Assembly: GCA_017509755.1 (NCBI GenBank)
Contig: JAFWOY010000040.1
Location: 62,001 to 126,000, forward strand
Direction: 5' to 3'
DNA: 64,000 nt
Source of the DNA: Bacteroidales bacterium
GTDB lineage: Bacteria; Bacteroidota; Bacteroidia; Bacteroidales; UBA932
The translations under genes were made by a program, and so were the position numbers. Positions 1 through 10,869 of this stretch are shown here, one piece after another; the first letter of the stretch is position 1, and every line of letters starts with the position of its first letter. A model generated the notes under the pieces. It did not search any database. It was given only the letters and a program-made list of their open reading frames with translations, and was not told the DNA's origin.

Positions 1-1
1 A

Positions 2-814
2 GTGCTGCTCGAAGCGGGCAAATTCTATCTGGCCCGTCAGCAGCGTTCGCTGGGTATCGATGAAAGCGAGATCCTGAAGATTGCCGTCAAATCGATGTCG
101 CTCGACGATCTCAAGCCATTCAATCCTAAAGAAAAAGTCATTGAATTCCTGATGCAGGACGAAGCGGAAGAGGCAGCCAAGCATAGGCTCGTCCGGATGA
201 CTGCGGAAGGTTTCGCCCGCGAAACGGCGTCCGAATCACCCGCCCCGGGCGGCGGTTCGATTTCCGCGTACATGGGTGCTCTTTCAGCTGCACTCGGTAC
301 GATGGTAGCCAATCTCTCTGCCCACAAACGCGGCTGGGATGACCGTTGGAAAGAATTCTCCGATGTGGCTGAGAAAGGCCAGGCCCTGATGCAGGAACTT
401 CTTGACCTTGTGGACGAAGATACAGCCGCTTTCGACCGCATCATGGCCTGCTTCGGCATGCCGAAGGGGACTGAGGAAGAGAAGGCTGCCCGTGCTGCCG
501 CGATTGAAGAGGCCACGCTCTATGCCGCTTCCGTGCCCCTCAAGACTATGGAAGCTTCCCTGAAGGCGCTTCCGCTGGCACTTGAAATGGCCCGCAAGGG
601 CAATCCGGCCTCCGCATCCGACGCCGGGGTAGCCGCCCTGGCCGCCCGCGCTGCCTGCCGTGGTGCCGAACTCAATGTGCGCATCAATGCTTCCGGCTTG
701 AAAGACAAAGCCCCGGCCGCGCCGCTCATCGCCCGTGCCGCCGCCATCCTGAAAGAGGCGGAAGCCCTGGAAGCAGAAGTACTGACCGCTGTTAACGGAC
801 ACATTGAAAGCTAG
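2..814 (+). CDS. ftcD: Formiminotransferase-cyclodeaminase, C-terminal part (runs off left edge)
   Basis: Last enzyme of the tetrahydrofolate branch of histidine breakdown: it moves the formimino group of formiminoglutamate to tetrahydrofolate and then deaminates it to methenyl-THF. About 270 residues are visible. The first 50 match the end of the formiminotransferase domain (QQRSLGIDE, FNPKEKVIEF). From about residue 70 the cyclodeaminase domain begins with its glycine-rich segment APGGGSISAY and continues as a mostly helical alpha-rich domain. The fused enzyme is normally near 560 residues, so roughly half lies upstream of the window and the GTG at position 2 is internal, not a start. It is followed by hutU after 5 bp, in a hut operon. 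Identification is by motif recall and gene context. Confidence 0.9.
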   Translation: MLLEAGKFYLARQQRSLGIDESEILKIAVKSMSLDDLKPFNPKEKVIEFLMQDEAEEAAKHRLVRMTAEGFARETASESPAPGGGSISAYMGALSAALGTMVANLSAHKRGWDDRWKEFSDVAEKGQALMQELLDLVDEDTAAFDRIMACFGMPKGTEEEKAARAAAIEEATLYAASVPLKTMEASLKALPLALEMARKGNPASASDAGVAALAARAACRGAELNVRINASGLKDKAPAAPLIARAAAILKEAEALEAEVLTAVNGHIES

Positions 815-819
815 CAGCC

Positions 820-2832
<2,013 letters not shown>

Positions 2833-2840
2833 TGATCCAG

Positions 2841-2979
2841 CCCTTTTTTCCGGGGGATACTTCCTCCAGAACCGTCGCGCTCCGCGCGACCCCTCCCAAA
2901 GCCAAGGCTTTGGGCCCCTCCCTCTTACAGTGCCGAGGGTGGCATGGGTTCTGGAGGAAGTATCCCCGGGAAAAAAGGG
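2841..2979. repeat. Nested inverted-repeat element (copy E1) between hutU and hutH
   Basis: Outer arms of 33 bp at 2841-2873 and 2947-2979 match in 32 of 33 positions as an inverted repeat. Inside are two perfect small hairpins: 2874-2890 (7-bp stem, loop TCC) and 2895-2914 (CCCAAAGCC, AA loop, GGCTTTGGG), the second flanked by CCCT on the left and CCCCTCCC on the right. The same inner core recurs at 26571-26596 with unrelated outer arms. No open reading frame fits. It could fold as a large RNA cruciform acting as an attenuator or processing site inside the hut operon, or be a small non-autonomous repeat. The fold is seen in sequence; the role is inference. Confidence 0.8.
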
Positions 2980-3011
2980 CGGCAAAACAAAGATAACTAA
3001 CGATTTTACCC

Positions 3012-4496
3012 ATGCATTATATTTCATCGGAACATCTCTCGCTGGAGCGAGTCCAGCAGATTCTTGAGACGGGCGAACAACTCGCCCTTTCGGACGAAGC
3101 GGTAGCGGCGATCGAGAAATGCCGCCACTATCTTGACCAGAAAATGGAAGACATCGGACGGCCGGTCTATGGCATCACTACCGGTTTCGGTTCGCTCTAC
3201 AATGTCACGATTCCCGCCGAAGACCTGTCGCAACTGCAGCACAACCTCGTAATGTCCCACGCCTGCGGAACGGGCGAAGAAGTACGCCCCGCCATCGTCA
3301 AACTGATGCTGTTCCTCAAGGCGCAGTCGCTCTCCTACGGCCATTCCGGCGCCCAGCTGGTCACCGTAAAGCGGATTATCGACATGTACAACAACGACAT
3401 CCTCCCCGTGGTCTACCAGCAGGGTTCGCTCGGCGCCTCCGGCGATCTCGCGCCCTTGGCGCACCTCTGCCTGCCGATCATCGGGATGGGCGAAGTCCGC
3501 TACAAAGGACAGGTACGTCCTGCTTCCGAAGTATGGGCAGACATGGGCTGGGAGCCCATCCGCCTGCAGTCGAAAGAAGGCCTTGCCCTGCTCAACGGCA
3601 CCCAGTTCATGAGCGCCCACGCCATCTGGTCGCTCATCCAGGCCAAACGCCTCTCCAAATGGGCCGACCTCATCGGCGCCATGTCGCTCGAAGCCTACGA
3701 TGGCCGTATCGAGCCGTTCCTGCCGCTCAGCCACCGGATCCGTCCCCACAGAGGGCAGCTCGCCACGGCCGAACGATTCCTGAAAGTCTTGGAAGGCAGC
3801 GAGTTGATCCGTCGCCCGAAAGAGCATGTACAGGATCCGTACAGTTTCCGCTGCATCCCGCAGGTACACGGCGCCGCCAAGGACAACCTGGCTTATGTGC
3901 AGTCCGTCATCGAGAATGAAATCAACGGCGTGACCGACAACCCGAACATTTTCCCCGACGAAGACATGGTAATCTCTGCCGGCAACTTCCACGGCGAGCC
4001 CATCGCCATTCCGATGGACACGATGGCGATCGCCCTGTCAGAACTGGCCAGCATCTCGGAACGCCGCGTCTATCTGCTCATCCACGGCTACCGGGGCCTG
4101 CCACGCTACCTGGCCCCCAACCCAGGCCTCAACAGCGGCTTTATGATCCCGCAGTATACGGCTGCCTCGATCGTCAGCCAGAACAAGGGTCTTTGCTGGC
4201 CCGCTTCCTGCGACTCGGTTCCTTCCTCCAACGGACAGGAAGACCACGTGAGCATGGGGTCCAACTCTGCCACCAAACTCGTGCGCGTCGTGGATAATGT
4301 GGAAACCGTGCTGGCCATCGAGTTGTTCAACGCCGCCCAGGCGCTGGACTTCCGTCGCCCGGCCCACTCTTCCCCGCTGATTGAACAGATCCACGCGGAT
4401 TTCCGCGCCGTGGTCCCGTTCCTCGACGTGGATACCTATATGCACCCGTTGATTATCAGCGCCGCGAAGTTTATCCGCGAAAAACAGTATCTGTAA
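3012..4496 (+). CDS. hutH: Histidine ammonia-lyase
   Basis: First step of histidine breakdown: removes ammonia from L-histidine to give trans-urocanate. The 494-residue length is typical. The Ala142-Ser143-Gly144 triad that cyclises to the MIO prosthetic group is visible in SLGASGDLAPLAH, and the family's N-terminal YGITTGFG segment and the later GNFHGEP segment are present. The ATG at 3012 follows the inverted-repeat element and hutI starts one base after the stop, so hutH-hutI are surely one transcript. Confidence 0.96.
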   Translation: MHYISSEHLSLERVQQILETGEQLALSDEAVAAIEKCRHYLDQKMEDIGRPVYGITTGFGSLYNVTIPAEDLSQLQHNLVMSHACGTGEEVRPAIVKLMLFLKAQSLSYGHSGAQLVTVKRIIDMYNNDILPVVYQQGSLGASGDLAPLAHLCLPIIGMGEVRYKGQVRPASEVWADMGWEPIRLQSKEGLALLNGTQFMSAHAIWSLIQAKRLSKWADLIGAMSLEAYDGRIEPFLPLSHRIRPHRGQLATAERFLKVLEGSELIRRPKEHVQDPYSFRCIPQVHGAAKDNLAYVQSVIENEINGVTDNPNIFPDEDMVISAGNFHGEPIAIPMDTMAIALSELASISERRVYLLIHGYRGLPRYLAPNPGLNSGFMIPQYTAASIVSQNKGLCWPASCDSVPSSNGQEDHVSMGSNSATKLVRVVDNVETVLAIELFNAAQALDFRRPAHSSPLIEQIHADFRAVVPFLDVDTYMHPLIISAAKFIREKQYL

Positions 4497-4497
4497 G

Positions 4498-5718
4498 ATG
4501 AGACGCTTGTTCCAGCACATCGGTACGCTTGCGGGCATCGTGCCCGCAAGCGTACGTCGCAAGGAAGGCGCAGACATGGACGAAGTCGGAACGCTTTCCG
4601 ATGCCTGGCTGCTGGTGGACGGCGGACGCATCGCCGCTTTCGGCGATGCCGCCACGCCTGTCCCGCCCGAAGCCGACGAAGTCATCGACTGCGAAGGCGG
4701 CCTGATGATGCCCGCTTTCTGCGACAGTCATACCCACATCGTTTATGCCGGCTGCCGCGACGGGGAATTCCTCGACAAGATCAATGGTCTTTCGTACGAA
4801 GAGATCGCCGCCCGGGGCGGCGGGATCCTCAACTCCGCCGACCTGCTGCACAAGACCTCGGAAGACGAACTCTACCGCCAGGCGACGGAACGCGTCAACG
4901 AGATGGTCGCCCAAGGAACCGGGGCCATCGAGATCAAGAGCGGCTACGGCCTCAACCCGGTCAATGAGATGAAGATGCTCCGCGTCATCGACCGCATCAA
5001 AGCCACCTCCCCTGCCATGATCAAGGTCACCTTCCTGGGCGCCCATGCCGTAGGCCGCGGCTATACCAAGGACGATTATGTGACCGCCGTATGCCGGATG
5101 ATGCCCGAAGCGGCCCATTATGCCGATTTCGTCGATATCTTCTGCGAAGAGGGTTTCTTCACGGTCGAAGACGCAGCCCGGGTGCTGGAAGCCGGTCTCA
5201 GGGCCGGCCTGCGTCCCAAGATACACGCCAACCAACTGGCATTCAGCGGCGGCGTCCAAGTCGGCGTCAAGTACGGCGCCCTGTCGGTCGATCATCTGGA
5301 GAAGTCCGGCCCAGCCGAGATCGAAGCGCTGCAGGACAGTGTGACCATGCCCACCTTCCTGCCGGGTTCTTCCTTCTTCCTCCGGATTCCCGATGGACCG
5401 GCAAAAGACTATATCGCCGCCGGACTGGGTATCGCCCTGGCTTCCGACTACAATCCCGGCTCATCACCCGCGGGCGATATGCGCTGGATCTGGTCCCTGG
5501 GCTGCATCCGCATGCGGCTCACGCCGAACCAGGCCTTCAACGCCGTCACACTCAACAGCGCCTACGCCATGGGCGTCAGCGACCAATGTGGATCGATCAC
5601 GGCCGGCAAGCGCGCCGACCTGATCCTCACCCGCCCCGGCTGGAATCTCACGAAGATTCCCTATCTCCACCACACGCCGTTTATCCGGCAAGTCTATCTG
5701 CAGGGAAAAGCGATATGA
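4498..5718 (+). CDS. hutI: Imidazolonepropionase
   Basis: Hydrolyses imidazolone-5-propionate to N-formiminoglutamate, linking hutU to ftcD. The protein is 406 residues and belongs to the amidohydrolase superfamily: the metal-binding HxH is at residues 78-80 (CDSHTHIVYAG), followed by EIKSGYGL and the metal/substrate residues in KIHANQ and ASDYNPGSSP. Start ATG lies one base after hutH's stop. Its own stop overlaps the next start (ATGA), indicating translational coupling with a small lipoprotein. Confidence 0.95.
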   Translation: MRRLFQHIGTLAGIVPASVRRKEGADMDEVGTLSDAWLLVDGGRIAAFGDAATPVPPEADEVIDCEGGLMMPAFCDSHTHIVYAGCRDGEFLDKINGLSYEEIAARGGGILNSADLLHKTSEDELYRQATERVNEMVAQGTGAIEIKSGYGLNPVNEMKMLRVIDRIKATSPAMIKVTFLGAHAVGRGYTKDDYVTAVCRMMPEAAHYADFVDIFCEEGFFTVEDAARVLEAGLRAGLRPKIHANQLAFSGGVQVGVKYGALSVDHLEKSGPAEIEALQDSVTMPTFLPGSSFFLRIPDGPAKDYIAAGLGIALASDYNPGSSPAGDMRWIWSLGCIRMRLTPNQAFNAVTLNSAYAMGVSDQCGSITAGKRADLILTRPGWNLTKIPYLHHTPFIRQVYLQGKAI

Positions 5719-5972
5719 AACGGAGGAGGGCCATCTTTCTACTCTGCCTGACACTCCTGACGGCATCCTGCGGCATCATGAAGCCGCGGAATGCCGTCGT
5801 CATCACCGACCACGAAGAGATGATGGCCATCCTCCAGGAACACTTTCCCGATCTCTACGTCCTCCACGAACAGGAGCGCATCGAAGTCGATGCCATCTAC
5901 CTCTACAACGACCGCCAAGGCCGCCCCAACTACAAACTCTCCCTCCGCTACATGCCCCCGCACGTCCACTGA
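5715..5972 (+). CDS. Small lipoprotein of unknown function
   Basis: An 85-residue protein whose ATG overlaps the hutI stop. It has a basic start (MKRRR), a hydrophobic stretch and a lipobox LTASC at about residues 15-19, so it should be a membrane-anchored lipoprotein of about 65 mature residues. The mature part is acidic in the middle (DHEEMMAILQEHFPD) and ends with an aromatic, basic tail. A much longer overlapping frame upstream in the same phase runs through hutI and is not the gene. I do not recognise a family; its place in the hut operon is the only clue to function. Confidence 0.72.
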   Translation: MKRRRAIFLLCLTLLTASCGIMKPRNAVVITDHEEMMAILQEHFPDLYVLHEQERIEVDAIYLYNDRQGRPNYKLSLRYMPPHVH

Positions 5973-5975
5973 ACG

Positions 5976-6905
5976 ATGATACGCAGAATCCTTCTTCTTT
6001 CCCTTTGGGCTGTTTTGGGCCTGTCGGCATGCACACCCAAGGCTGAGCCGCTTTCCAGAGCCGCCCAGATCGTGAACATCCTTCACGATCCTTCCTCCGA
6101 CTATGTCGTAGCGGTCGCCCACCGGGGCGACTGGCGGAACTATCCCGAGAATTCCCTTCCGGCCATCGAATCCTGCATCCGGATGGGTGTGGACGTGGTG
6201 GAGATTGACCTCAAACTTACCAAAGACAGCGTACTGGTGCTGAGTCACGACCGCACGTTGAACCGCTGCACGACCGGAAGCGGCCCCATCAGCGACTACA
6301 CCTACGAGGAAATCCTGCACTTCGACCTCAAGGCAGGCCATGGCATCGGCCGCCCCGGCATCAAGATGCCCACACTTCGGGAAGCCCTGGAAGTCTGCAA
6401 GGACAGGATCGTGGTCAACGTGGACCAAGGCTATGACTACTACGACCTGGTCCTACAGGTTACGGAAGAACTGGGCGTCACCGACCAGATCCTGATCAAG
6501 AGCGGCAAGCCCCTGTCCGAAGTGAAGGCAAAATTGGAAGAGCACCCGCACAACATGATGTACATGCCGGTAGTGACGGCTGCTCCCGCCGCCCAAATGA
6601 CCGTTTTCAACGGCTATATCGACGAAGAAAAGCCTCTTCTCGCCTACGAACTCTGTTTCGGAGAACTGAATGACGATGTCCGTACCGCGGCCCACCGGAT
6701 CCTGACCGACGGCTCCAAACTATGGGTCAATACCATCTGGGCCTCCCTCTGCGGCGGCTATGAAGACGATGCCGCCGACGCGGCCGACGACCCCGGTACA
6801 GTCTACGGCCCCATCCTGGACCTCGGCACCTCCATCATCCAGACCGACCGCCCCGAACTGCTGATCCGCTACCTCGATTCCTCAGGCCGGCATACACTGC
6901 CGTGA
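5976..6905 (+). CDS. Glycerophosphodiester phosphodiesterase family lipoprotein
   Basis: A 309-residue lipoprotein (lipobox LGLSAC near residue 19) with a GDPD-type TIM barrel. The family signature is clear: AHRGDWRNYPENS at residues 48-60 supplies the catalytic His-Arg and Glu-Asn, followed by VVEIDLKLTKD and LSHDRTLNRCTTG with the second catalytic His. Family members hydrolyse glycerophosphodiesters to glycerol-3-phosphate and an alcohol; the true substrate is unknown. It starts 3 bp after the small lipoprotein, so it is probably the last gene of the hut transcript. The stop is followed by an imperfect 21-bp tandem repeat containing CTGCCGTGAACC twice (6897-6908 and 6918-6929). Confidence 0.85.
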   Translation: MIRRILLLSLWAVLGLSACTPKAEPLSRAAQIVNILHDPSSDYVVAVAHRGDWRNYPENSLPAIESCIRMGVDVVEIDLKLTKDSVLVLSHDRTLNRCTTGSGPISDYTYEEILHFDLKAGHGIGRPGIKMPTLREALEVCKDRIVVNVDQGYDYYDLVLQVTEELGVTDQILIKSGKPLSEVKAKLEEHPHNMMYMPVVTAAPAAQMTVFNGYIDEEKPLLAYELCFGELNDDVRTAAHRILTDGSKLWVNTIWASLCGGYEDDAADAADDPGTVYGPILDLGTSIIQTDRPELLIRYLDSSGRHTLP

Positions 6906-7017
6906 ACCGTCACACGCTGCCGTGAACCCGTTTCCTCGCGGCATGCTTCACCGCCCTGCGCATCCGGCGAAGCCGGTAGCTCTGCTCCTCCGCCTCCCCG
7001 AAACGGTCGCGATAGTC

Positions 7018-7221
7018 TTAAACCTTCCGCCACCCCCGGTACAAACGCTTCAACCCCTTGGCCCGCGTCCCATAGGGATGCCTGGCCAACACATCCTTGT
7101 CGACCCTCACATTCAACGTCGCAAGCATACTCCCATGCACCGCCGCAACCCGCTCCCGAAACGCCTTCACCTCCTTCACCCGCCGCTTGTATTCTTTCTT
7201 CGAATGGTAGGATTTGCTCAT
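7018..7221 (-). CDS. Small basic protein, unknown; possibly truncated by an in-frame stop
   Basis: A 67-residue, lysine/arginine-rich protein starting MSKSYHSKKEYKRR. It lies in the gap between the glycerophosphodiesterase and the acyl-CoA synthetase gene. After its TAA stop the same frame stays open for another 35 codons to a TGA at 6910-6912 and keeps the same basic, helical character (RDRFGEAEEQSYRLRRMRR). This suggests a roughly 103-residue ancestral protein with a nonsense mutation, or a sequencing error. The opposite-strand frame across the same DNA is proline/histidine rich, as expected of the antisense of a Lys/Arg-rich gene. No family recognised. Confidence 0.5.
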   Translation of the reverse strand: MSKSYHSKKEYKRRVKEVKAFRERVAAVHGSMLATLNVRVDKDVLARHPYGTRAKGLKRLYRGWRKV

Positions 7222-7239
7222 GGTAAGTCTATACTTTAC

Positions 7240-7274
7240 GTGCCCCGCCGTACGAAATAACGCAGGCGGGGCAC
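7240..7274. terminator. Hairpin downstream of the acyl-CoA synthetase gene
   Basis: Perfect 10-bp inverted repeat GTGCCCCGCC (7240-7249) and GGCGGGGCAC (7265-7274) with a 15-nt loop, placed 18 bp beyond the stop of the minus-strand acyl-CoA synthetase gene. There is no strong U-run on either side, so it may stabilise the 3' end rather than be a classic intrinsic terminator. Confidence 0.6.
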
Positions 7275-7292
7275 AGAATGAGGGTCCGGAAA

Positions 7293-8939
7293 TTATTTGT
7301 ACAGGAACCGCTTGATCGACATCTTCGGGGTCTTCTCGAAGGGCTGGGCCTGGAGTTCGACCTTGTAGATCTGGCTGTAGGCCGGGAGCTGGCGGTTGGC
7401 GCCGATGCGGATGTTTTCGGGGATGTTGGAGCGGGCCTCCACATCGAGGAGCGCCTTGGCGATCGCCTGCTCGTCCGTGAAGACCAGCGCGACCAGTTTG
7501 CCGCCACGGTCCACGACAACACTTTCAATCACATATTCCTGGTTGTTGACCACGGCTTCAATCTCTTCCGGATAGATGTTCTGGCCCGAGGGGCCGAGGA
7601 TCATGTTCTTCGAGCGGCCGCGGATAAAGATATTGCCCTCGGCATCGACGATGCCCAGGTCGCCCGTCTTGAGCCAACCATCTTCCGTAAAGGCATTCGC
7701 CGTCGCTTCCGGATTCTTGTAGTAGCCGATCATGATGTTTTCGCCGCGGGCCTGGATCTCGCCTACCACATGCTGCGGATCTTCCGAATCGATGCGGACT
7801 TCCGCCACATCCACGCATTTGCCGCATGAGCCGGCCACGTACTTGGTCCAGTGCTCATAAGCCAGCAACGGGCAAGCCTCCGTCATGCCATAGCCTACCA
7901 GATACGGGAACTTGATCCGCTTGAACAAACGTTCGACTTCCGGATTCAACGCCGCACCGCCCATGATGAATTCCTGGACGTTGCCGCCGAAGGCCTGTAC
8001 CAGGCCTTCTTTCACCTTCTTGTAGATGATGTTGTTGATGCCCGGAACTTTCAGCAGGAACTTGATGAGCGGCTTGTCGAGCGTCGGCTTGACCTTCGAC
8101 TTGTAGATCTTCTCCATCACGAGCGGGACCGTGATCAGCAGGTAAGGTTTCACGTCCGCAAACGCCTTCATCAAGGCAGCCGGCGTCGGCGTTTTGCCGA
8201 GCCAGTAGATGGAAGTACCGTTGCAGAGCGGATAGATGAATTCGATGACCAGGCCGTACATGTGGGCCATCGGCAGCATCGAGACCATTTTGTCACCAGC
8301 CGGCACGTTGCGCTGGCTGTAGTCCACGTTCGCCGAGAAATTGCGATAGGTCAGCATGACGCCTTTCGGGTCGCCCGTAGAGCCGGAAGTGTAGTTGATG
8401 GTCGAAAGGTCATCCCAGTTGTCCGTCGGGAAGACCACGTCGTCCGGCCCGAAACCATTGGGATATTTCGCGGCAAACAGGGCGTCCATCTGCCCGTAGG
8501 TCTCCTTGACAGAAGCATCGGCCGTCCAGAGCGGCTGCCAGGTATCCACATCGACGACCAGTTTCAGCAAAGGCATCTTCGTGATGTCGAGTTTCTTCCA
8601 TTTGGCTTCGTTGGTGAACAGCATCAGGCTTTCGGAGTGATTGACCAGATGGTTCACACTGTCCGGCGTAAAGTCCACCAGGATCGGCACAATCACCGTC
8701 TCATACGTATTGACGGCCAAGTAGGCCATGCCCCAACGCGCCCCGTTCTGGGCACAGATGGCAATCTTGTCGCCCTTCTTGAAACCGAGTTTGTCAAACA
8801 CGAGATGGAACTTCTCGATCATCGTCGCCATCTGCGCGTAGTTGAAGGTCTCGCCACCGATGTTGTTGAGGGCAGGTTTGTCCCAGAACTTGCGGGTCGC
8901 TGCCTGCAACCGTTCGAGGTAGTGCGGGTAATTGCTCAT
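7293..8939 (-). CDS. AMP-binding long-chain acyl-CoA synthetase-like protein
   Basis: A 548-residue member of the ANL (acyl-CoA synthetase/adenylating) superfamily, expected to activate a fatty acid to acyl-AMP and then acyl-CoA or another thioester. The AMP-binding P-loop YTSGSTGDPKGVM is at about residues 183-194, followed by GYGMTEACP (adenine site) and KTGDLGIVDAEG with the conserved Asp before the mobile C-terminal domain; a C-terminal lysine (KTPKMSIKRFL) is present. No signal peptide. DUF3467 and rny lie upstream on the same strand. The chain length of the substrate cannot be read from the sequence. Confidence 0.88.
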   Translation of the reverse strand: MSNYPHYLERLQAATRKFWDKPALNNIGGETFNYAQMATMIEKFHLVFDKLGFKKGDKIAICAQNGARWGMAYLAVNTYETVIVPILVDFTPDSVNHLVNHSESLMLFTNEAKWKKLDITKMPLLKLVVDVDTWQPLWTADASVKETYGQMDALFAAKYPNGFGPDDVVFPTDNWDDLSTINYTSGSTGDPKGVMLTYRNFSANVDYSQRNVPAGDKMVSMLPMAHMYGLVIEFIYPLCNGTSIYWLGKTPTPAALMKAFADVKPYLLITVPLVMEKIYKSKVKPTLDKPLIKFLLKVPGINNIIYKKVKEGLVQAFGGNVQEFIMGGAALNPEVERLFKRIKFPYLVGYGMTEACPLLAYEHWTKYVAGSCGKCVDVAEVRIDSEDPQHVVGEIQARGENIMIGYYKNPEATANAFTEDGWLKTGDLGIVDAEGNIFIRGRSKNMILGPSGQNIYPEEIEAVVNNQEYVIESVVVDRGGKLVALVFTDEQAIAKALLDVEARSNIPENIRIGANRQLPAYSQIYKVELQAQPFEKTPKMSIKRFLYK

Positions 8940-8965
8940 AAAAAGTATTGGTTTTAGTAGATTAC

Positions 8966-9274
8966 TCAGGCCTCGTAGTCCGACTTGAGCGGAGGCATCA
9001 TCATCGGATTCATCGGAAGGCGGATCTCGCCGAACTGGCTTTCATATTTACGGAGGTTTTCCGTCAGGGCACCCAGCAGGCGTTTGGCATGCTCGGGCGT
9101 CATGATGACGCGGCTGGCCACCTGCATCTTCGGCAGGCCGGGCATGTTCTGGACGAAATCGAGGATGAATTCGCTGGAGGAATGTGTGATGATGACCAGG
9201 TTGGCGTAGCGTCCCTGCGCGACCTCGGGTTTGATCTCGATATCGATCTTCTTGTTGGGATTGTTGTTGTCCAT
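8966..9274 (-). CDS. DUF3467 domain protein
   Basis: A 102-residue cytosolic protein that matches the Bacteroidetes DUF3467 family: GRYANLVIITHSSSEFILDF followed by PKMQVASRVIMTPEHAKRLL and a conserved LRKYESQFG segment. I chose the ATG at 9274; a TTG six codons further upstream would overlap rny. It starts 7 bp after the rny stop, so both should be cotranscribed. Function unknown. Confidence 0.85.
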   Translation of the reverse strand: MDNNNPNKKIDIEIKPEVAQGRYANLVIITHSSSEFILDFVQNMPGLPKMQVASRVIMTPEHAKRLLGALTENLRKYESQFGEIRLPMNPMMMPPLKSDYEA

Positions 9275-9281
9275 GCGTCGG

Positions 9282-10817
9282 TTATTTGGCAAAGGCGACC
9301 GCGCGGGTCTCGCGGATCACGGTGATTTTGATCTGTCCCGGATAGGTCATCTCGTCCTGGATCTTCTTGGCGATCTCCGTGGAGAGTTCCTCGCACTGCT
9401 GATCGGTCACACTCTCGGCCCCCACGATGACGCGGAGTTCGCGACCCGCCTGGATGGCATAGGTCTTGGTCACGCCCGGATGCGAAAGGGCGATGCCTTC
9501 CATGTCTTTCAACCGCTTGATGTACGACTCGATGACCTCGCGGCGGGCACCCGGACGGGCGCCGGAAATGGCGTCGGCCACCAGCACGAGCGGCGCGATG
9601 AGCGTGGACATCTCAATCTCCTCATGGTGAGCGCCGATGGCATTGCAGATGTCCGGTTTTTCCTTGTATTTCTCCGCCACCTTCATGCCCAGCAAAGCGT
9701 GCGGCAACTCGGGATCCTCCTCGCAGACCTTGCCGATATCGTGCAGCAGGCCGGCGCGCTTGGCCGCTTTGGGATTGAGGCCCAGTTCAGAGGCCATCGT
9801 GGCGCAGATATTGGCCACCTCGCGGGAGTGCTGCAGCAGGTTCTGTCCATAGGAACTGCGGTACTTCATGCGTCCGATCAAGCGGATAAGCTCCGCATGC
9901 AGGCCATGGATGCCCAAATCGATGCACGTACGTTTACCGGTCTCCATGATCTCATCGTCCAGCTGCTTGCTCACCTTCTCGACCACTTCCTCGATGCGGG
10001 CCGGGTGGATACGGCCGTCTGCCACCAGCTGATGCAGGGCCAAACGAGCCACTTCGCGGCGAACCGGATCGAACGAAGAGAGGAGGATTGCTTCGGGCGT
10101 ATCATCCACCACGATCTCGACGCCGGTTGCGGCTTCGAGCGCACGGATGTTGCGGCCTTCCCGGCCGATGATACGACCCTTGATCTCGTCGTTGTCGATG
10201 TTGAACACCGTCACGGCGTTTTCGATGGCCGTTTCAGGCGCCGTACGCTGAATGGTGTTGATCACGATGCGTTTGGCTTCCTTGGCGGCGTTCAGCCGGG
10301 CCTCGTCCATCACCTCGTTGACATAAGACATGGCCTGGGTACGGGCCTCGGCCTTCATGTTCTCGACCAACTGGTTCTTGGCATCGGCGGCAGTCATGCC
10401 GGCCACCTCTTCCAGTTTCTCGATCACCTTGCCCCGGAGTTTCTCGTACTCTTCCTGTTTCTTGCCGACGATATCCATCTGGGTCTTGAGGTTCTCCCGG
10501 ATGGCATCAATCTCCTTCTGCTTGCGGCCGATCTCGGAGTTCTGCTGGTTGAGGCTGAGCTCGCGCTGCTTAAGCTTGTTCTCCAGCTGGAGCGCCTGTG
10601 CGTTGCGGTCGTTGATATACGCTTCGTGTTCACTTTTGAGCTGAAGGAACTTTTCCTTGGCCTGGAAGATCTTCTCTTTCTTGATGGCCTCGCCTTCGGC
10701 TTCGGCATTCTTGAGAATCTCCTCTTTCTTGCCCTTCAGTATGAAGTTTCTGACCAGGATGCAGCCCAGAACGCCCAATCCTGCAGAAATCAATGCGGTT
10801 AAAATGTAAGATAACAT
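9282..10817 (-). CDS. rny: Ribonuclease Y
   Basis: Membrane-anchored endoribonuclease that starts mRNA decay. The 511-residue protein has an N-terminal transmembrane helix, a long charged coiled coil (about residues 30-200), a KH RNA-binding domain ([20 protein letters not shown]) and an HD domain with the metal-binding pair in [12 protein letters not shown] chose ATG at 10817, which begins directly at the membrane helix; a GTG eleven codons upstream is possible but extends into the intergenic region. The order zapA - 6S RNA - rny resembles what I recall of other Bacteroidales. Confidence 0.95.
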   Translation of the reverse strand: MLSYILTALISAGLGVLGCILVRNFILKGKKEEILKNAEAEGEAIKKEKIFQAKEKFLQLKSEHEAYINDRNAQALQLENKLKQRELSLNQQNSEIGRKQKEIDAIRENLKTQMDIVGKKQEEYEKLRGKVIEKLEEVAGMTAADAKNQLVENMKAEARTQAMSYVNEVMDEARLNAAKEAKRIVINTIQRTAPETAIENAVTVFNIDNDEIKGRIIGREGRNIRALEAATGVEIVVDDTPEAILLSSFDPVRREVARLALHQLVADGRIHPARIEEVVEKVSKQLDDEIMETGKRTCIDLGIHGLHAELIRLIGRMKYRSSYGQNLLQHSREVANICATMASELGLNPKAAKRAGLLHDIGKVCEEDPELPHALLGMKVAEKYKEKPDICNAIGAHHEEIEMSTLIAPLVLVADAISGARPGARREVIESYIKRLKDMEGIALSHPGVTKTYAIQAGRELRVIVGAESVTDQQCEELSTEIAKKIQDEMTYPGQIKITVIRETRAVAFAK

Positions 10818-10869
10818 AATTGCAAAATATATTGAGTGTAGAATTGTCACACAATACCTGCAATTGAAA

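Noticed and set aside
2988..2995. CAAAGATA, a minus-strand TATCTTTG box just before hutH
   Set aside because: No gene reads leftward from it (hutU is on the plus strand), so it is treated as chance or as a possible antisense start without further support.
6922..7260. Plus-strand frame of 112 codons, Pro/His/Leu rich
   Set aside because: Composition is that expected from the complement of the Lys/Arg-rich minus-strand gene at 7018-7221, and it crosses the hairpin at 7240.
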